DNA of 64,000 nt from Cellvibrio sp. KY-GH-1 (GTDB lineage Bacteria; Pseudomonadota; Gammaproteobacteria; Pseudomonadales; Cellvibrionaceae), in assembly GCF_008806975.1 (NCBI RefSeq), contig NZ_CP031728.1, forward strand, positions 2,604,001 to 2,668,000. Reading direction: 5' to 3'. Position 1 is the stretch's first letter. The number at the start of each line of letters is the position of its first letter. Positions 48,403 through 57,659 of the stretch are shown here, one piece after another. Below the pieces are notes generated by a model. The model had not been told where the DNA came from. It made no database searches and saw only the letters and a program-made list of their open reading frames with translations. Made by a program: the position numbers and the translations under genes.

Positions 48403-48487
48403 ACCGCTTTCCGGATAAGGGAGCCAGACGCCGAGCGTCAGACTCTGTTGAATTCATTACTTTTGCTGGTTTTTTACCGAGGTTTTC

Positions 48488-50374
48488 ATGCCGATACGGC
48501 CTTTTGCGCGCAAGTTCCTTCACCACACTGCAACCGGATTACTGGCCGCTGCCCTGGCGCTTGGCCTGAGCAGCTGTGGCAGCAATCCAACCCAACCGGA
48601 AAAGCGCAAGGCACCAGCCACCAAGGCCCAGGCCAAAGCCCCCAGCGCCAGCCAACTGCTGGAGCTTGCACGCCAGAGCCAGTCGCCCGAGCGCGAGAGT
48701 CTGGCGCTGCAAGCGGCACAGGTTTATGTAGACGCCAGTAAATTCAGCCGAGCACGCGATTTGATTAGCGACATGAATCCCGATGACTTGCCTGATCAGT
48801 CCTACGTAAAATACACCGATTTACTCAGCACCCTGGCATTGCAAGAGGGCTCCAATTTCCTCGCGCACGGCATTCTAACCAAGCCGCGCCTGGAACAACA
48901 ATGGCAAGCCATGGAACCCGCAACGGAAATTGCACTGCGTGAAAAACGCGCACAGGTTTTTACCTTGCTGGGTGAAGCGCAACAGAGTGTGAATGAGCGC
49001 ATCCAACTCGCGGCGTTAATTAACAACAAACAACAGCGCCAACAAAATCAGGATGCTATCTGGCAAAACCTGATGAGCATTCCCTTCGCTGAATTACAGC
49101 AGCTCGCACAGGATGAGTTCGGAGAAGCGGCGCGCGGCTGGTATAGCCTAGCTGCCATCAGCAAAAACAACCAAATCGATTTAGAGCAACAGCGCGAACA
49201 ATTACAACGCTGGATTAATGATTGGCGCCAACATCCCGCGCGTGACAATTTGCCCAATGATTTACGGCTGCTGCAAAGCTTAATCGATCAACAACCTAAA
49301 CAAATTGCACTGTTACTGCCTATGCAAGGCAAATTGGCCGAAGCCGGTGAAGCGGTACGCGACGGTTTTTTTGCCGCCTATTATCAGGCGCTCAGTAATG
49401 GCCGCAATGCGCCAGAAGTGCGCCAATATGACAGCAGTGGTGATGCGTTAGCTGCTTACCAACAAGCGGTTACCGAAGGTGCCGACCTGGTAATCGGCCC
49501 CATTGATAAAGAAAAAGTCACTGAACTCAGTCTGATGCCTACACTGGAAGTACCGGTGTTAGCACTGAATTATCCCGATGCACAGCCAGCACAACCGCTA
49601 AAAGGTTTTTATCAATTTGGTTTGGCGGTCGAAGACGAAGCGCGCCAAGTTGCGCGGCAAGCATTTGTAGAGGGCCATCGCCAGGCGATGGTCATTATTC
49701 CCTCGCAGGAGTGGAGCGAACGCAGCGCACGCGCTTTTGCCGATGAGTGGGAAAAGCTCGGCGGCGTAATCGTAAATCGCACTCAATTTCAGCCCGGCGT
49801 AAATTACTCAGGACTGGTGAAAGATGCGATGTTGATTGAACAAAGCCAGATACGCACGCGCGAATTGCAAAGTTTGCTCGGAGTCAATTTAATTGCCTCA
49901 CCACGCAGCCGCAGTGATGTGGACATGATTTTCCTGATCGCCGACCCGGCACAAGCGCGCCAAATCAAACCGACATTTGCGTTTCACTATGCGGGAAAAA
50001 TTCCGGTATACGCCACCAGTCAGGTTTACTCTGGCGAGCCCAACGTTAAAGCCGACCGCGATCTAAATGGAATTCGCTTTAACACTATGCCGTGGTTGTT
50101 TGATTCAACCAGCCCGGAAAAACAAGCCGTTGCGCAGTACACTAAATCCGCGGCGGTATATGGCCGCCTGCATGCACTGGGCGCGGATGCATTTCGTTTG
50201 TACGCGCGCTTGCCGCAATTGGAGCAAGTACCCCAAATGCGAATTTTCGGCGCTACTGGTGCATTGCGTATGAATGCAGGCCGCATCGAACGCGAGCAAA
50301 TCTGGGTAAGGTTCCGCAACGGCGACGCTCAGCCACTGCCCATGGTTATTAACGAAAACGAACTACAATACTAA
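48488..50374 (+). CDS. lpoA: Outer-membrane lipoprotein activator of PBP1a, LpoA
   Basis: LpoA is a lipoprotein that crosses the periplasm to activate the bifunctional synthase PBP1a. A lipobox (GLSSC, Cys about 30) follows the signal peptide. A TPR-like N-terminal half (about 50-270) precedes a periplasmic-binding-protein-like half (about 275-628) beginning QIALLLPMQGKLAEAGEAVRDG. The 628-residue length fits. It is first of the plus-strand lpoA-yraN-diaA-BON run. Confidence 0.94.
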   Translation: MPIRPFARKFLHHTATGLLAAALALGLSSCGSNPTQPEKRKAPATKAQAKAPSASQLLELARQSQSPERESLALQAAQVYVDASKFSRARDLISDMNPDDLPDQSYVKYTDLLSTLALQEGSNFLAHGILTKPRLEQQWQAMEPATEIALREKRAQVFTLLGEAQQSVNERIQLAALINNKQQRQQNQDAIWQNLMSIPFAELQQLAQDEFGEAARGWYSLAAISKNNQIDLEQQREQLQRWINDWRQHPARDNLPNDLRLLQSLIDQQPKQIALLLPMQGKLAEAGEAVRDGFFAAYYQALSNGRNAPEVRQYDSSGDALAAYQQAVTEGADLVIGPIDKEKVTELSLMPTLEVPVLALNYPDAQPAQPLKGFYQFGLAVEDEARQVARQAFVEGHRQAMVIIPSQEWSERSARAFADEWEKLGGVIVNRTQFQPGVNYSGLVKDAMLIEQSQIRTRELQSLLGVNLIASPRSRSDVDMIFLIADPAQARQIKPTFAFHYAGKIPVYATSQVYSGEPNVKADRDLNGIRFNTMPWLFDSTSPEKQAVAQYTKSAAVYGRLHALGADAFRLYARLPQLEQVPQMRIFGATGALRMNAGRIEREQIWVRFRNGDAQPLPMVINENELQY

Positions 50375-50400
50375 GTATCCATCAATATAAAGGGAAGATA

Positions 50401-50811
50401 ATGAACAACAGCAACAAGGACGCTGCAACACCCGGTATAGACACCAGCGTAATCATCGGTGCTACCGCGGAGCACTACGCCGAACAGTATTTACATCAGC
50501 AAGGGCTCATCACCCGCACGCGCAATTACCGCTGCAAACTGGGCGAAATTGATTTAATAATGTTGGAAAAAAATCCGCGCGGAACCACGCTGGTTTTTGT
50601 GGAAGTGCGCCTGCGTACCAATAAGCGTTTTGCGCCCGCGCTGGAAACGGTGGATTACCGCAAACAGCAAAAAATTATCAAAACCGCCCAGCGCTTTTTA
50701 CAAGAGCACAAGCTCTACGACAAAATCGCCTGCCGCTTTGATGTGATAGCATTGGATCAGACCGGCACAGCACCACCCGTCCAGTGGATTAAAAATGCAT
50801 TTACCACCTGA
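50401..50811 (+). CDS. yraN: UPF0102 family protein YraN (putative endonuclease fold)
   Basis: A 136-residue protein of the YraN family, with the restriction-endonuclease-like fold. The core residues CKLGEIDLIML and VFVEVRLRTN match the family pattern ExDL...FVEV. The cellular role is not established. It lies between lpoA and diaA with a 26-base gap, consistent with an operon. Confidence 0.93.
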   Translation: MNNSNKDAATPGIDTSVIIGATAEHYAEQYLHQQGLITRTRNYRCKLGEIDLIMLEKNPRGTTLVFVEVRLRTNKRFAPALETVDYRKQQKIIKTAQRFLQEHKLYDKIACRFDVIALDQTGTAPPVQWIKNAFTT

Positions 50812-50863
50812 ACAAGGTCACCAATGCCCCTGAAATTATTCGAATGACTATAGCGACCCATTT

Positions 50864-51448
50864 ATGGAACAACGTGTAATTACCCTGTTTCACGAAAGTA
50901 TTGAAGCCAAGATGCAAGCCGGCGAACAACTTGCCCCCCTACTCGCCAATGCCAGTGAATTTATTGTGCACGCCCTCTTGAATGAGAAAAAGATACTGAC
51001 CTGCGGCAACGGTATTTCTGCGGCGCAAGCGCAAATTTTTACCGCCAGCCTGGTTAATCGGTTTGAACAAGAGCGCCCCAGTTTACCCGCACTAAATCTC
51101 GGTTCTGATTTCACTACCCAAACAGCAATTGGTAGCGACTCGAGTTTTAATGACATCTACGCTAAACAAATTCGCGCGCTCGGGCAAACGGGCGATATTT
51201 TGTTGCTGCTCACCAGTACGGGTAAAGCAAGCAACTTATTGCAAGCCATCAGCGCCGCACACGATAAAGAGATGCAAGTGATAGCACTCACTGCCGCTGA
51301 TGGTGGTGATGTAGCGGCCTTATTGACCCATGGTGATATTGAACTTCGCGTGCCATTATTTGCCAAACCCCGTATCCACGAAGTGCACTTGCTTAGTTTA
51401 TTTTGCTTGTGTGACTTGATTGAGCAGCAGTTGTTTGGAGGCTTTTAA
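50864..51448 (+). CDS. diaA: SIS-domain protein DiaA (DnaA initiator-associating)
   Basis: A 194-residue phosphosugar-isomerase-like (SIS) protein. In E. coli DiaA binds DnaA and times replication initiation; the family also includes GmhA heptose isomerases. The position after yraN and before the BON gene favours DiaA. The SIS core is seen as ILTCGNGISAAQAQIF and LLLTSTGKASNL. Phosphosugar catalysis is not expected. Confidence 0.9.
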   Translation: MEQRVITLFHESIEAKMQAGEQLAPLLANASEFIVHALLNEKKILTCGNGISAAQAQIFTASLVNRFEQERPSLPALNLGSDFTTQTAIGSDSSFNDIYAKQIRALGQTGDILLLLTSTGKASNLLQAISAAHDKEMQVIALTAADGGDVAALLTHGDIELRVPLFAKPRIHEVHLLSLFCLCDLIEQQLFGGF

Positions 51449-52041
51449 TGCAGATATTTCGTGCGCAAACCTGTTACGTCCTGACACTTTTGGCATTAAG
51501 TGTAATGGCATTTCAATTAAGCGGCTGCGCGCGAGTCATTCATGCAACCACCAGTGACCCGGTGCAAATCAGCAACAACAAGCGCTCGCTGGGCACCAAA
51601 CTGAACGACGAACGGTTGGAAACCTACGCACGCGTAAATTTGCTCAAAGCTGACCCGGCCTTTGAAAATGCGCGCGTAAATATCGACAGTTTTAACGGCT
51701 ATGTGTTGCTGACCGGTCAGGTCTCCTCCGAGCATTTACGCCAACTTGCCGGCAGCACTGTAGGTGCTATCAACTCCGTACGTCAGGTACATAATGAATT
51801 GCAAGTAGGGCAAATAGCGCGCTTTGGGTCTCAAAGCCTGGATGCCTGGATTACCACAAAAATAAAATCACGCCTAGTTGCCAGTAGCGTTCAAAGCCGT
51901 CGCATTCACATCATTACCGAAGCCCAAACTGTTTTTTTGATGGGTTTGGTATCGCGTCACGAAGCGGACAGTATCGCTGAAGTTGCACGTACCAGCGACG
52001 GAGTGCAACAAGTTGTTAAGGTTTTTGAATACGTCGATTAG
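51448..52041 (+). CDS. dolP: BON-domain outer-membrane lipoprotein (DolP/YraP-like)
   Basis: This is a 197-residue lipoprotein with lipobox LSGC near residue 27 and two BON domains (about 45-120 and 125-195), as in DolP, which supports outer-membrane integrity and localises at the septum in E. coli. The start shares a base with the diaA stop (TAATG), showing coupling. The linked diaA-dolP order supports the assignment. Confidence 0.92.
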   Translation: MQIFRAQTCYVLTLLALSVMAFQLSGCARVIHATTSDPVQISNNKRSLGTKLNDERLETYARVNLLKADPAFENARVNIDSFNGYVLLTGQVSSEHLRQLAGSTVGAINSVRQVHNELQVGQIARFGSQSLDAWITTKIKSRLVASSVQSRRIHIITEAQTVFLMGLVSRHEADSIAEVARTSDGVQQVVKVFEYVD

Positions 52042-52236
52042 CGTTCAGCCCCACTTTTCAGTCGCGGTTATTACCGATCTTTTATCACCGAATTCGCGCG
52101 TTTATCGCCCGCTCACCCTGCAACAAGATTTCCCGCTGGAAATATCATCCTATCCTGTTAGTATCTTGCGCAACGGCAACTGGTACTTTGTCAGTTGTGG
52201 CCGATCACCATTTATTGACACGCAAAGGAAAACATC

Positions 52237-52830
52237 ATGATTTCTACCATCGTTACGCTGGTGATAATTGCCCTGTTAGTGTTCTACGTTATCGGGATTT
52301 ACAACAAACTGGTCGCTTTGAAAAATCGCTATCAAAATGGATTCTCTCAAATTGAAGTGCAATTAAAACGCCGTTATGACCTTATTCCCAATTTGGTAGA
52401 AACAGCGAAAGGCTATATCAAACACGAGCGCGAAACCTTGGAAGCGGTGATCAGCGCGCGCAATCAAGCAATGAATGGTTTGCAAGCGGCAGCAGCAAAT
52501 CCTGGTAGCGCCGCAGCAATGACTGAATTAGCCGGCGCAGAAAATTTATTAACCAATGCCATCGGGCGTTTAAATGTGGTGATGGAGGCTTATCCGGATT
52601 TGAAGGCATCACAAAATATGATGCAAGTGTCCGAAGAGTTGACCAGCACCGAAAACAAAGTTGCCTTCGCTCGTCAGGCATTCAATGATGCAGTAACCGC
52701 GTACAACACCTACAAACAAAGCTTTCCACCCGTGGTGCTAGCAGCCAGTTTTGGTCACAGAGAGGATGCAAGCTTGCTAGTGTTTGCCGATAGCGCCGAA
52801 ATCCAGTCGGCACCCAAAGTGCAGTTTTAG
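52237..52830 (+). CDS. lemA: LemA family protein
   Basis: A 197-residue protein with one N-terminal membrane segment (TIVTLVIIALLVFYVIGIYN) and a helical bundle with the conserved LKRRYDLIPNLVETAKGY motif. LemA proteins are anchored to the membrane, with roles in envelope stress still unclear. It precedes an M48 peptidase by 117 bases, a common pairing. AAGGAA lies seven bases before the ATG. Confidence 0.93.
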   Translation: MISTIVTLVIIALLVFYVIGIYNKLVALKNRYQNGFSQIEVQLKRRYDLIPNLVETAKGYIKHERETLEAVISARNQAMNGLQAAAANPGSAAAMTELAGAENLLTNAIGRLNVVMEAYPDLKASQNMMQVSEELTSTENKVAFARQAFNDAVTAYNTYKQSFPPVVLAASFGHREDASLLVFADSAEIQSAPKVQF

Positions 52831-52842
52831 CACATCCCCTAC

Positions 52843-52876
52843 AAAATCTTCCTTCTATATATAGAAGGAAGATTTT
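52843..52876 (+). terminator. 34 bp perfect palindrome after lemA
   Basis: The sequence ATCTTCCTTCTATATA and its exact complement, flanked by AAAA and TTTT, make a long perfect palindrome ending in six T, 13 bases past the lemA stop. A near-copy of one arm (TCTTCCTTCTTTATATATAG) lies at about 52905-52918, just before the M48 gene. Confidence 0.75.
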
Positions 52877-52947
52877 TTCCAGCTCAGATACGGGCAAGTC
52901 TTCCTTCTTTATATATAGCAATCACTCATCAGCAACAGGTTGCGCCT

Positions 52948-54939
52948 ATGAATTTCTTTGAACACCAGGATCGTGCCCGCCGCAATACACACTATTTGAT
53001 ATTGCTGCTAATTGCGGCGGTGATATCACTGGTCGCCATTACCACCTTGCTATTTGCATCACTCGCCTACTTCACTGACGAGCATCGTCAGCAATCTGCG
53101 CAAACAGCATGGCAAGGAATTTTGCATGCACTTAGCCCTACCACATTTTTATGGATCACATTAGGTGTGAGTAGTGTGGTGGCACTGGGAAGTCTATTTC
53201 GTTTTTTGCAATTAGGTGGCGGAGGCAAAGCCGTCGCGGAAGCCATGGGGGGGCGCCTGCTAGTAGGCAACACTCAGGATGCGGATGAGCGCAAAATTTT
53301 AAACGTGGTAGAAGAAATGGCAATTGCCTCGGGTACCGCCGTCCCCCCTGTATATTTAATGGAAGAAGAAAGTATTAATGCGTTTGCCGCTGGCTATCAC
53401 CCCCAGGATGCCGTTATCGGTATTACTCGCGGTTGTATTCAACGTTTATCTCGCGATGAACTCCAAGGTGTAATTGCCCATGAGTTCAGCCATGTCTTTC
53501 ACGGCGATATGCGCATCAACATGCGTTTGATCTCACTGTTGTACGGTATTCTGGTAATTGGTTTGATTGGTGAGTTTCTTATTCGCATCGCCAGTAATCG
53601 CAGCAGCACTCGCTCCAGTAAAGATAATTCGCCTGCCGCCCTGTTGGCACTAGGTGTTGGACTGTTGGTAATAGGCTATACAGGAATATTTTTTGGCAAC
53701 CTGATCAAAGCCGCCGTGAGTCGCCAGCGCGAATTTCTCGCCGATGCATCGGCTGTGCAATTTACTCGCAACCCGGAGGGTATTTCGGGCGCCCTGAAAA
53801 AAATTGGCGGCAGTACTTTTGGTTCCGAACTACACAATGAACATGCCGCCGAATTCAGCCATATGTATTTTGGCCAAGGAGTGAAATCCTTTTTTAACTT
53901 AATGGCGACTCATCCACCATTAGAAGAACGCATCAAACGTATTCAGCCCAACTGGGATGGTGAATTTGCCACAAGTGCATATAAAGGAAGGAAGACTTCC
54001 GCAGTTACACAAACGGATAGTACAGACACTGCCGCAACAACAGCGGATGACCTGATCGAAGTTGTTTCGGGGTTTAACAGCACTAGTGCAATCTTGGACT
54101 CTGCAACCGTAACACCGACGCAAACCAGCATCGATATAGACCAGGCACTCAATCAAATCGCTCAACCTTCGCGAGCGCAACTCAATTATGCGCGCGCGCG
54201 TCTCGCAGAAATTCCTGAACAATTAAAAAATGCCGCGCACGAAAGCTATAGTGCGCGCGGTATTATTTTTGGCTTGTTACTGGATCGCCATGCACAAATC
54301 GCCCAGCACCAGCTAGCATTGCTCAGCGAACATTTGCCTGAAGCGGAATTTCAACAGCTGCGTCCGATCATTTCAGCAGCGGCAGCCCAACACGCCGGGT
54401 TGCGCTTGCCATTGGTTGAGCTTTGCCTCTCCGCGCTAAAACAATTATCGGGCGAGCAGCAACAATTATTTTTAGATTGCATGAATGTATTAATTCGCGC
54501 CGACAAAAAAATCAGTTTAATGGAGTGGGCGTTGCATCGAATTGTTTTGCATAATAACCATCACGTCCCACGCATTGAACGCGACCTCAATCTGAAACAA
54601 TTACCCGGCGAATGTGCAATTCTTTTATCGCTACTTGCTTACGCAGGCGCTGCATCCAGTGCCGATGCGGAAACCGCCTTTGCACGTGGAGAGGCCGAAT
54701 TGAAATTCTCCAATCTGGTATTGCTCCCCCAAGGTCAGGTACAACTTGCTGATCTGGACAAAGCACTGCTTCAACTTAACCGGGTCAAACCGCTGCAAAA
54801 GCCGCAGCTGTTAAAAGCCATGAGCCAATGCGTCCTGCAAGACAATCGCGTAACACTGACAGAGGCCGAGCTCTTCCGCGCTATCGCGGACAGCCTGGAC
54901 TGCCCCGTACCACCGCTAATCATGGACGAATGCCGCTAA
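52948..54939 (+). CDS. M48 metallopeptidase (HtpX-like) with TerB-like C-terminal region
   Basis: A 663-residue membrane peptidase. Two membrane segments near residues 15-45 and 55-85 precede the zinc motif HEFSH (His178, Glu179, His182) and the third ligand in REFLADASA (about 260); further hydrophobic segments lie at 195-215 and 225-250. HtpX-type enzymes degrade misfolded membrane proteins. Beyond about residue 390, HtpX homologues end, but here about 270 residues of helical, Ala/Gln/Leu-rich sequence follow with TerB-like elements (RADKKISLMEWALHRIV and QDNRVTLTEAELFRAIAD). It pairs with lemA. Confidence 0.92.
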   Translation: MNFFEHQDRARRNTHYLILLLIAAVISLVAITTLLFASLAYFTDEHRQQSAQTAWQGILHALSPTTFLWITLGVSSVVALGSLFRFLQLGGGGKAVAEAMGGRLLVGNTQDADERKILNVVEEMAIASGTAVPPVYLMEEESINAFAAGYHPQDAVIGITRGCIQRLSRDELQGVIAHEFSHVFHGDMRINMRLISLLYGILVIGLIGEFLIRIASNRSSTRSSKDNSPAALLALGVGLLVIGYTGIFFGNLIKAAVSRQREFLADASAVQFTRNPEGISGALKKIGGSTFGSELHNEHAAEFSHMYFGQGVKSFFNLMATHPPLEERIKRIQPNWDGEFATSAYKGRKTSAVTQTDSTDTAATTADDLIEVVSGFNSTSAILDSATVTPTQTSIDIDQALNQIAQPSRAQLNYARARLAEIPEQLKNAAHESYSARGIIFGLLLDRHAQIAQHQLALLSEHLPEAEFQQLRPIISAAAAQHAGLRLPLVELCLSALKQLSGEQQQLFLDCMNVLIRADKKISLMEWALHRIVLHNNHHVPRIERDLNLKQLPGECAILLSLLAYAGAASSADAETAFARGEAELKFSNLVLLPQGQVQLADLDKALLQLNRVKPLQKPQLLKAMSQCVLQDNRVTLTEAELFRAIADSLDCPVPPLIMDECR

Positions 54940-55065
54940 ATTTGTTGCGCTAGCGCAAACCAATCTCATTCCAGCGACCGGATGCTCTACAACAAGCAGG
55001 TGACTAACGGGTATAATGCCGCGCACTTAATCCGCTAATCCTGCCAACCAAATGAGGTAATTACC

Positions 55066-56349
55066 TTGCAACTGGACAACGCATCTGCTGCGCAACTGCG
55101 CGAATTGGAAAGTCAACTCACCGAGCAATATCAGGCGATTCTCGCCAAGAAGCTGAATCTGGATCTGACCCGCGGTAAACCTTCTGCCGAGCAATTAAAT
55201 CTGTCTGATGCAATGGACGGGTTGTTGCAAGGCAACTACATAGCGGCGGATGGCACTGACACCCGTAACTACGGCGGTTTGGACGGCTTGCCCGAAGCCA
55301 AGCAACTCGGGGCACACATTATGGGTGTGGAGCCAGCCAATGTGCTGGTAGGCGGTAACTCCAGCCTGACGCTGATGTTCCAGGTGATGCTGACCGCTTA
55401 CCAATTTGGCCTGAAGGATGCCGCCAGTGCCTGGAAAAATGAAGGCGACGTGAAGTTCCTGTGCCCGGTTCCTGGCTATGATCGCCACTACACCGTGTGC
55501 GAGCAACTCGGCATCAAAATGATCAATGTTCCCATGACGTCAACCGGTCCCGATATGGACGTTGTTGAGTCACTGGTGAAAGCCGACAAATCCATCAAAG
55601 GTATGTGGTGTGTGCCCAAGTACTCCAACCCGACCGGAGTGGTGTACAGCAATGAAACCGTAGAGCGTATCGCCAAACTCGGCCAAATTGCCAGTGCCAA
55701 CTTCCGCGTATTTTGGGATAACGCCTACTCTGTGCATGACCTGGTTCCAAACGCACCGCAATTGGCCAGCATTTTGGAAGCAACCCGTCGCAATGGCACT
55801 GAAGACTCAGTTGTACAATTTGCATCTACGTCAAAAATTACCCACGCAGGTTCCGGTGTTGCTTTCGTAGCAGCGAGCGCAGCAAACCTCGCGGGCTTCA
55901 AAAAGTTTTTGAACAGCTGCACCATCGGCCCGGACAAAGTTAACCAAATTCGCCACTCACGCTTCTTGCCTGGCAAAGATGCACTCATGGCGCACATGAG
56001 CAAACACGCAGAATTATTAAATCCACGTTTTGAAGCAGTGTTGAGTGCATTGAGTAAAGCGTTCGATGGTACCGATTTAGGCGCGTGGGAAAAACCTGTG
56101 GGCGGTTACTTTGTTTCTTTCGATACCCGCAAAGGTTGCGCTAAAGAAACTGTTCGCCTTGCGGCTGAAGCCGGTGTAAAACTGACACCTGCCGGCGCAA
56201 CCTATCCCTACGGCAAAGATCCGGAAGATCGCAATATCCGTATCGCACCATCCGTTCCAACCGTACCAGAAGTCGTTGGGGCTATGGAAGTGTTCGTAAC
56301 CTGCGTGAAACTGGCATCAGTAAAGCAAAAGCTCGCCAGCCTCAGCTAA
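55066..56349 (+). CDS. PLP-dependent aspartate aminotransferase-like protein (PF12897 type)
   Basis: A 427-residue fold-type I aminotransferase. DLTRGKPSAEQL and NYGGLDGLPEAK are the N-terminal motifs; the lysine for pyridoxal phosphate is in STSKITHAGSG. It belongs to the group with the PF12897 Asp-aminotransferase pattern; the substrate is probably an amino acid such as aspartate or alanine. The start is TTG 55066 with GAGG eight to nine bases upstream, an unusual start; no better start is present. A strong terminator follows. Confidence 0.92.
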   Translation: MQLDNASAAQLRELESQLTEQYQAILAKKLNLDLTRGKPSAEQLNLSDAMDGLLQGNYIAADGTDTRNYGGLDGLPEAKQLGAHIMGVEPANVLVGGNSSLTLMFQVMLTAYQFGLKDAASAWKNEGDVKFLCPVPGYDRHYTVCEQLGIKMINVPMTSTGPDMDVVESLVKADKSIKGMWCVPKYSNPTGVVYSNETVERIAKLGQIASANFRVFWDNAYSVHDLVPNAPQLASILEATRRNGTEDSVVQFASTSKITHAGSGVAFVAASAANLAGFKKFLNSCTIGPDKVNQIRHSRFLPGKDALMAHMSKHAELLNPRFEAVLSALSKAFDGTDLGAWEKPVGGYFVSFDTRKGCAKETVRLAAEAGVKLTPAGATYPYGKDPEDRNIRIAPSVPTVPEVVGAMEVFVTCVKLASVKQKLASLS

Positions 56350-56370
56350 TCGTTTATTCCCCTCTCTACA

Positions 56371-56398
56371 AAAAAGCCGCTTTTAAGCGGCTTTTTTG
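56371..56398 (+). terminator. Terminator after the aminotransferase
   Basis: AAAAAGCCGCTT and AAGCGGCTTTTTT form a strong hairpin 22 bases past the stop. Confidence 0.9.
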
Positions 56399-56625
56399 TT
56401 TTATCGCTATTCACTGCGCAACAAACCAACCGATCTAATCAACGCAGATTAATTCCAAAACACTTGGTTCGTTATCGTTTTTCTTTCTATACTCAAATTA
56501 GCACGACAGCAATAAGCGCGTGCGCTAACCCATTCCATTAACCCTATTACCTTTAATCCGATTACCTTTAAACCTGAAGACTGTTTAACCCTTTTTCTCT
56601 GCGCTTTTGCCACAGGAGATTGTTT

Positions 56626-57150
56626 ATGGGTGTTGCTACAACGGTAGAAAAATATTTAAAAGCAAAACAGGTCGAGTTCACGCTGCTGGAACATGAATAT
56701 TGCGAGGGTTCATACAACACAGCACGTGTCGCCAAGATTGATGATCATTGCCTGGCCAAAGGCGTACTCTTACGTGATGAGGATTTTCATTACACGCTTT
56801 GTGTTCTCCCCACACGCAATAAAATATTACGCCACACCTTGAACCAGATTTTTGATCGTCACATGGAGCTGGTCGAAGAGGAAGAGCTTGCGGAGATTTT
56901 TAAAGACTGTGCCGAAGGGGCTATACCTGCACTAGGTGAAGCCTATGGCCTGGATGTAATCTGGGATGAGGAATTAATGGGAGTCGAAGAGGTTTATATT
57001 GAGGCCGGTGATCATCGCCACTTGATCCGTTTAAAGCAGCCTGACTTTGCGCAACTCATGCAAGACAAGTTGCACGATCACTTCAGTGCAGAGCGAACCC
57101 ACCACAGCAAGCTCCCGAAAAAGTATGTTCGTCAGGAGTATGAGCTTTAA
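56626..57150 (+). CDS. YbaK/aminoacyl-tRNA deacylase-like protein
   Basis: A 174-residue protein of the YbaK/ProX superfamily, whose members hydrolyse mischarged aminoacyl-tRNAs. The N-terminal pattern (VEFTLLEHEYCEGS) and the GVLLRDEDFHYTLCVLP core, with later GEAYGLDVIWDEELM, fit the fold. The specific amino acid is not predictable. ATG 56626 has AGGAG seven bases upstream, so the earlier TTG 56620 is not used. It stands alone between two terminators. Confidence 0.85.
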   Translation: MGVATTVEKYLKAKQVEFTLLEHEYCEGSYNTARVAKIDDHCLAKGVLLRDEDFHYTLCVLPTRNKILRHTLNQIFDRHMELVEEEELAEIFKDCAEGAIPALGEAYGLDVIWDEELMGVEEVYIEAGDHRHLIRLKQPDFAQLMQDKLHDHFSAERTHHSKLPKKYVRQEYEL

Positions 57151-57185
57151 CCGCATTACAACCCAAAGAGACGAATTGCGGGCAC

Positions 57186-57219
57186 AAAAAAAGCCGCCTT
57201 GTTGCCAAGGCGGCTTTTT
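57186..57219 (+). terminator. Terminator after the YbaK-like gene
   Basis: AAAAGCCGCCTTG-TTGC-CAAGGCGGCTTTTT, a 12-13 bp stem between two converging genes, so it may serve both. Confidence 0.9.
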
Positions 57220-57233
57220 CATTACCGAAGGAA

Positions 57234-57659
57234 TTAATCCTTGCTCGGCACCAATACTACGTTAGGTGCATTGGCTTCGCGGGCAGCATCGGCAACAGCA
57301 ACGTAGGTACCAGTGCTTGCACGACCACTTGCAGAAATAATCACCGCAGCCTTAGGCAACTCAGCACGCAGACGCTCCAGGTTAGAACGAACTGAGCGAG
57401 TATCTACGCGGCGCTCGCCTTCTTTCTCCATCAACCAGATTTGGTCATCAGCGGAAATACGAACCAGAATATTTGGTTCAGCATCATCTGGCGGAGGATT
57501 GTTGTTTGGCTCAGGAACATTGGGGTTAAAACCCGCTTCTTTAACGAACGACGCAGTTACGATAAAGAAGATCAACATAATGAACACCACGTCGAGCATG
57601 GGGGTCAAGTCAATTTCGTTACCATCATCACCGGCTTGGCCTTTTTTTCTACGGCTCAC
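57234..57659 (-). CDS. exbD: ExbD/TolR family energy-transduction protein, without adjacent ExbB
   Basis: A 141-residue bitopic protein that, with ExbB, uses the proton gradient to energise TonB. The membrane segment near residues 20-42 contains LTPMLDVVFIMLIFFIVT, with the essential Asp in PMLD. The periplasmic domain follows. It is a GTG start with AGGAG eight bases upstream. In most genomes exbB lies directly upstream; here 1.5 kb without any gene precedes it. It may be a second ExbD that uses an ExbB elsewhere. Confidence 0.93.
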   Translation of the reverse strand: MSRRKKGQAGDDGNEIDLTPMLDVVFIMLIFFIVTASFVKEAGFNPNVPEPNNNPPPDDAEPNILVRISADDQIWLMEKEGERRVDTRSVRSNLERLRAELPKAAVIISASGRASTGTYVAVADAAREANAPNVVLVPSKD

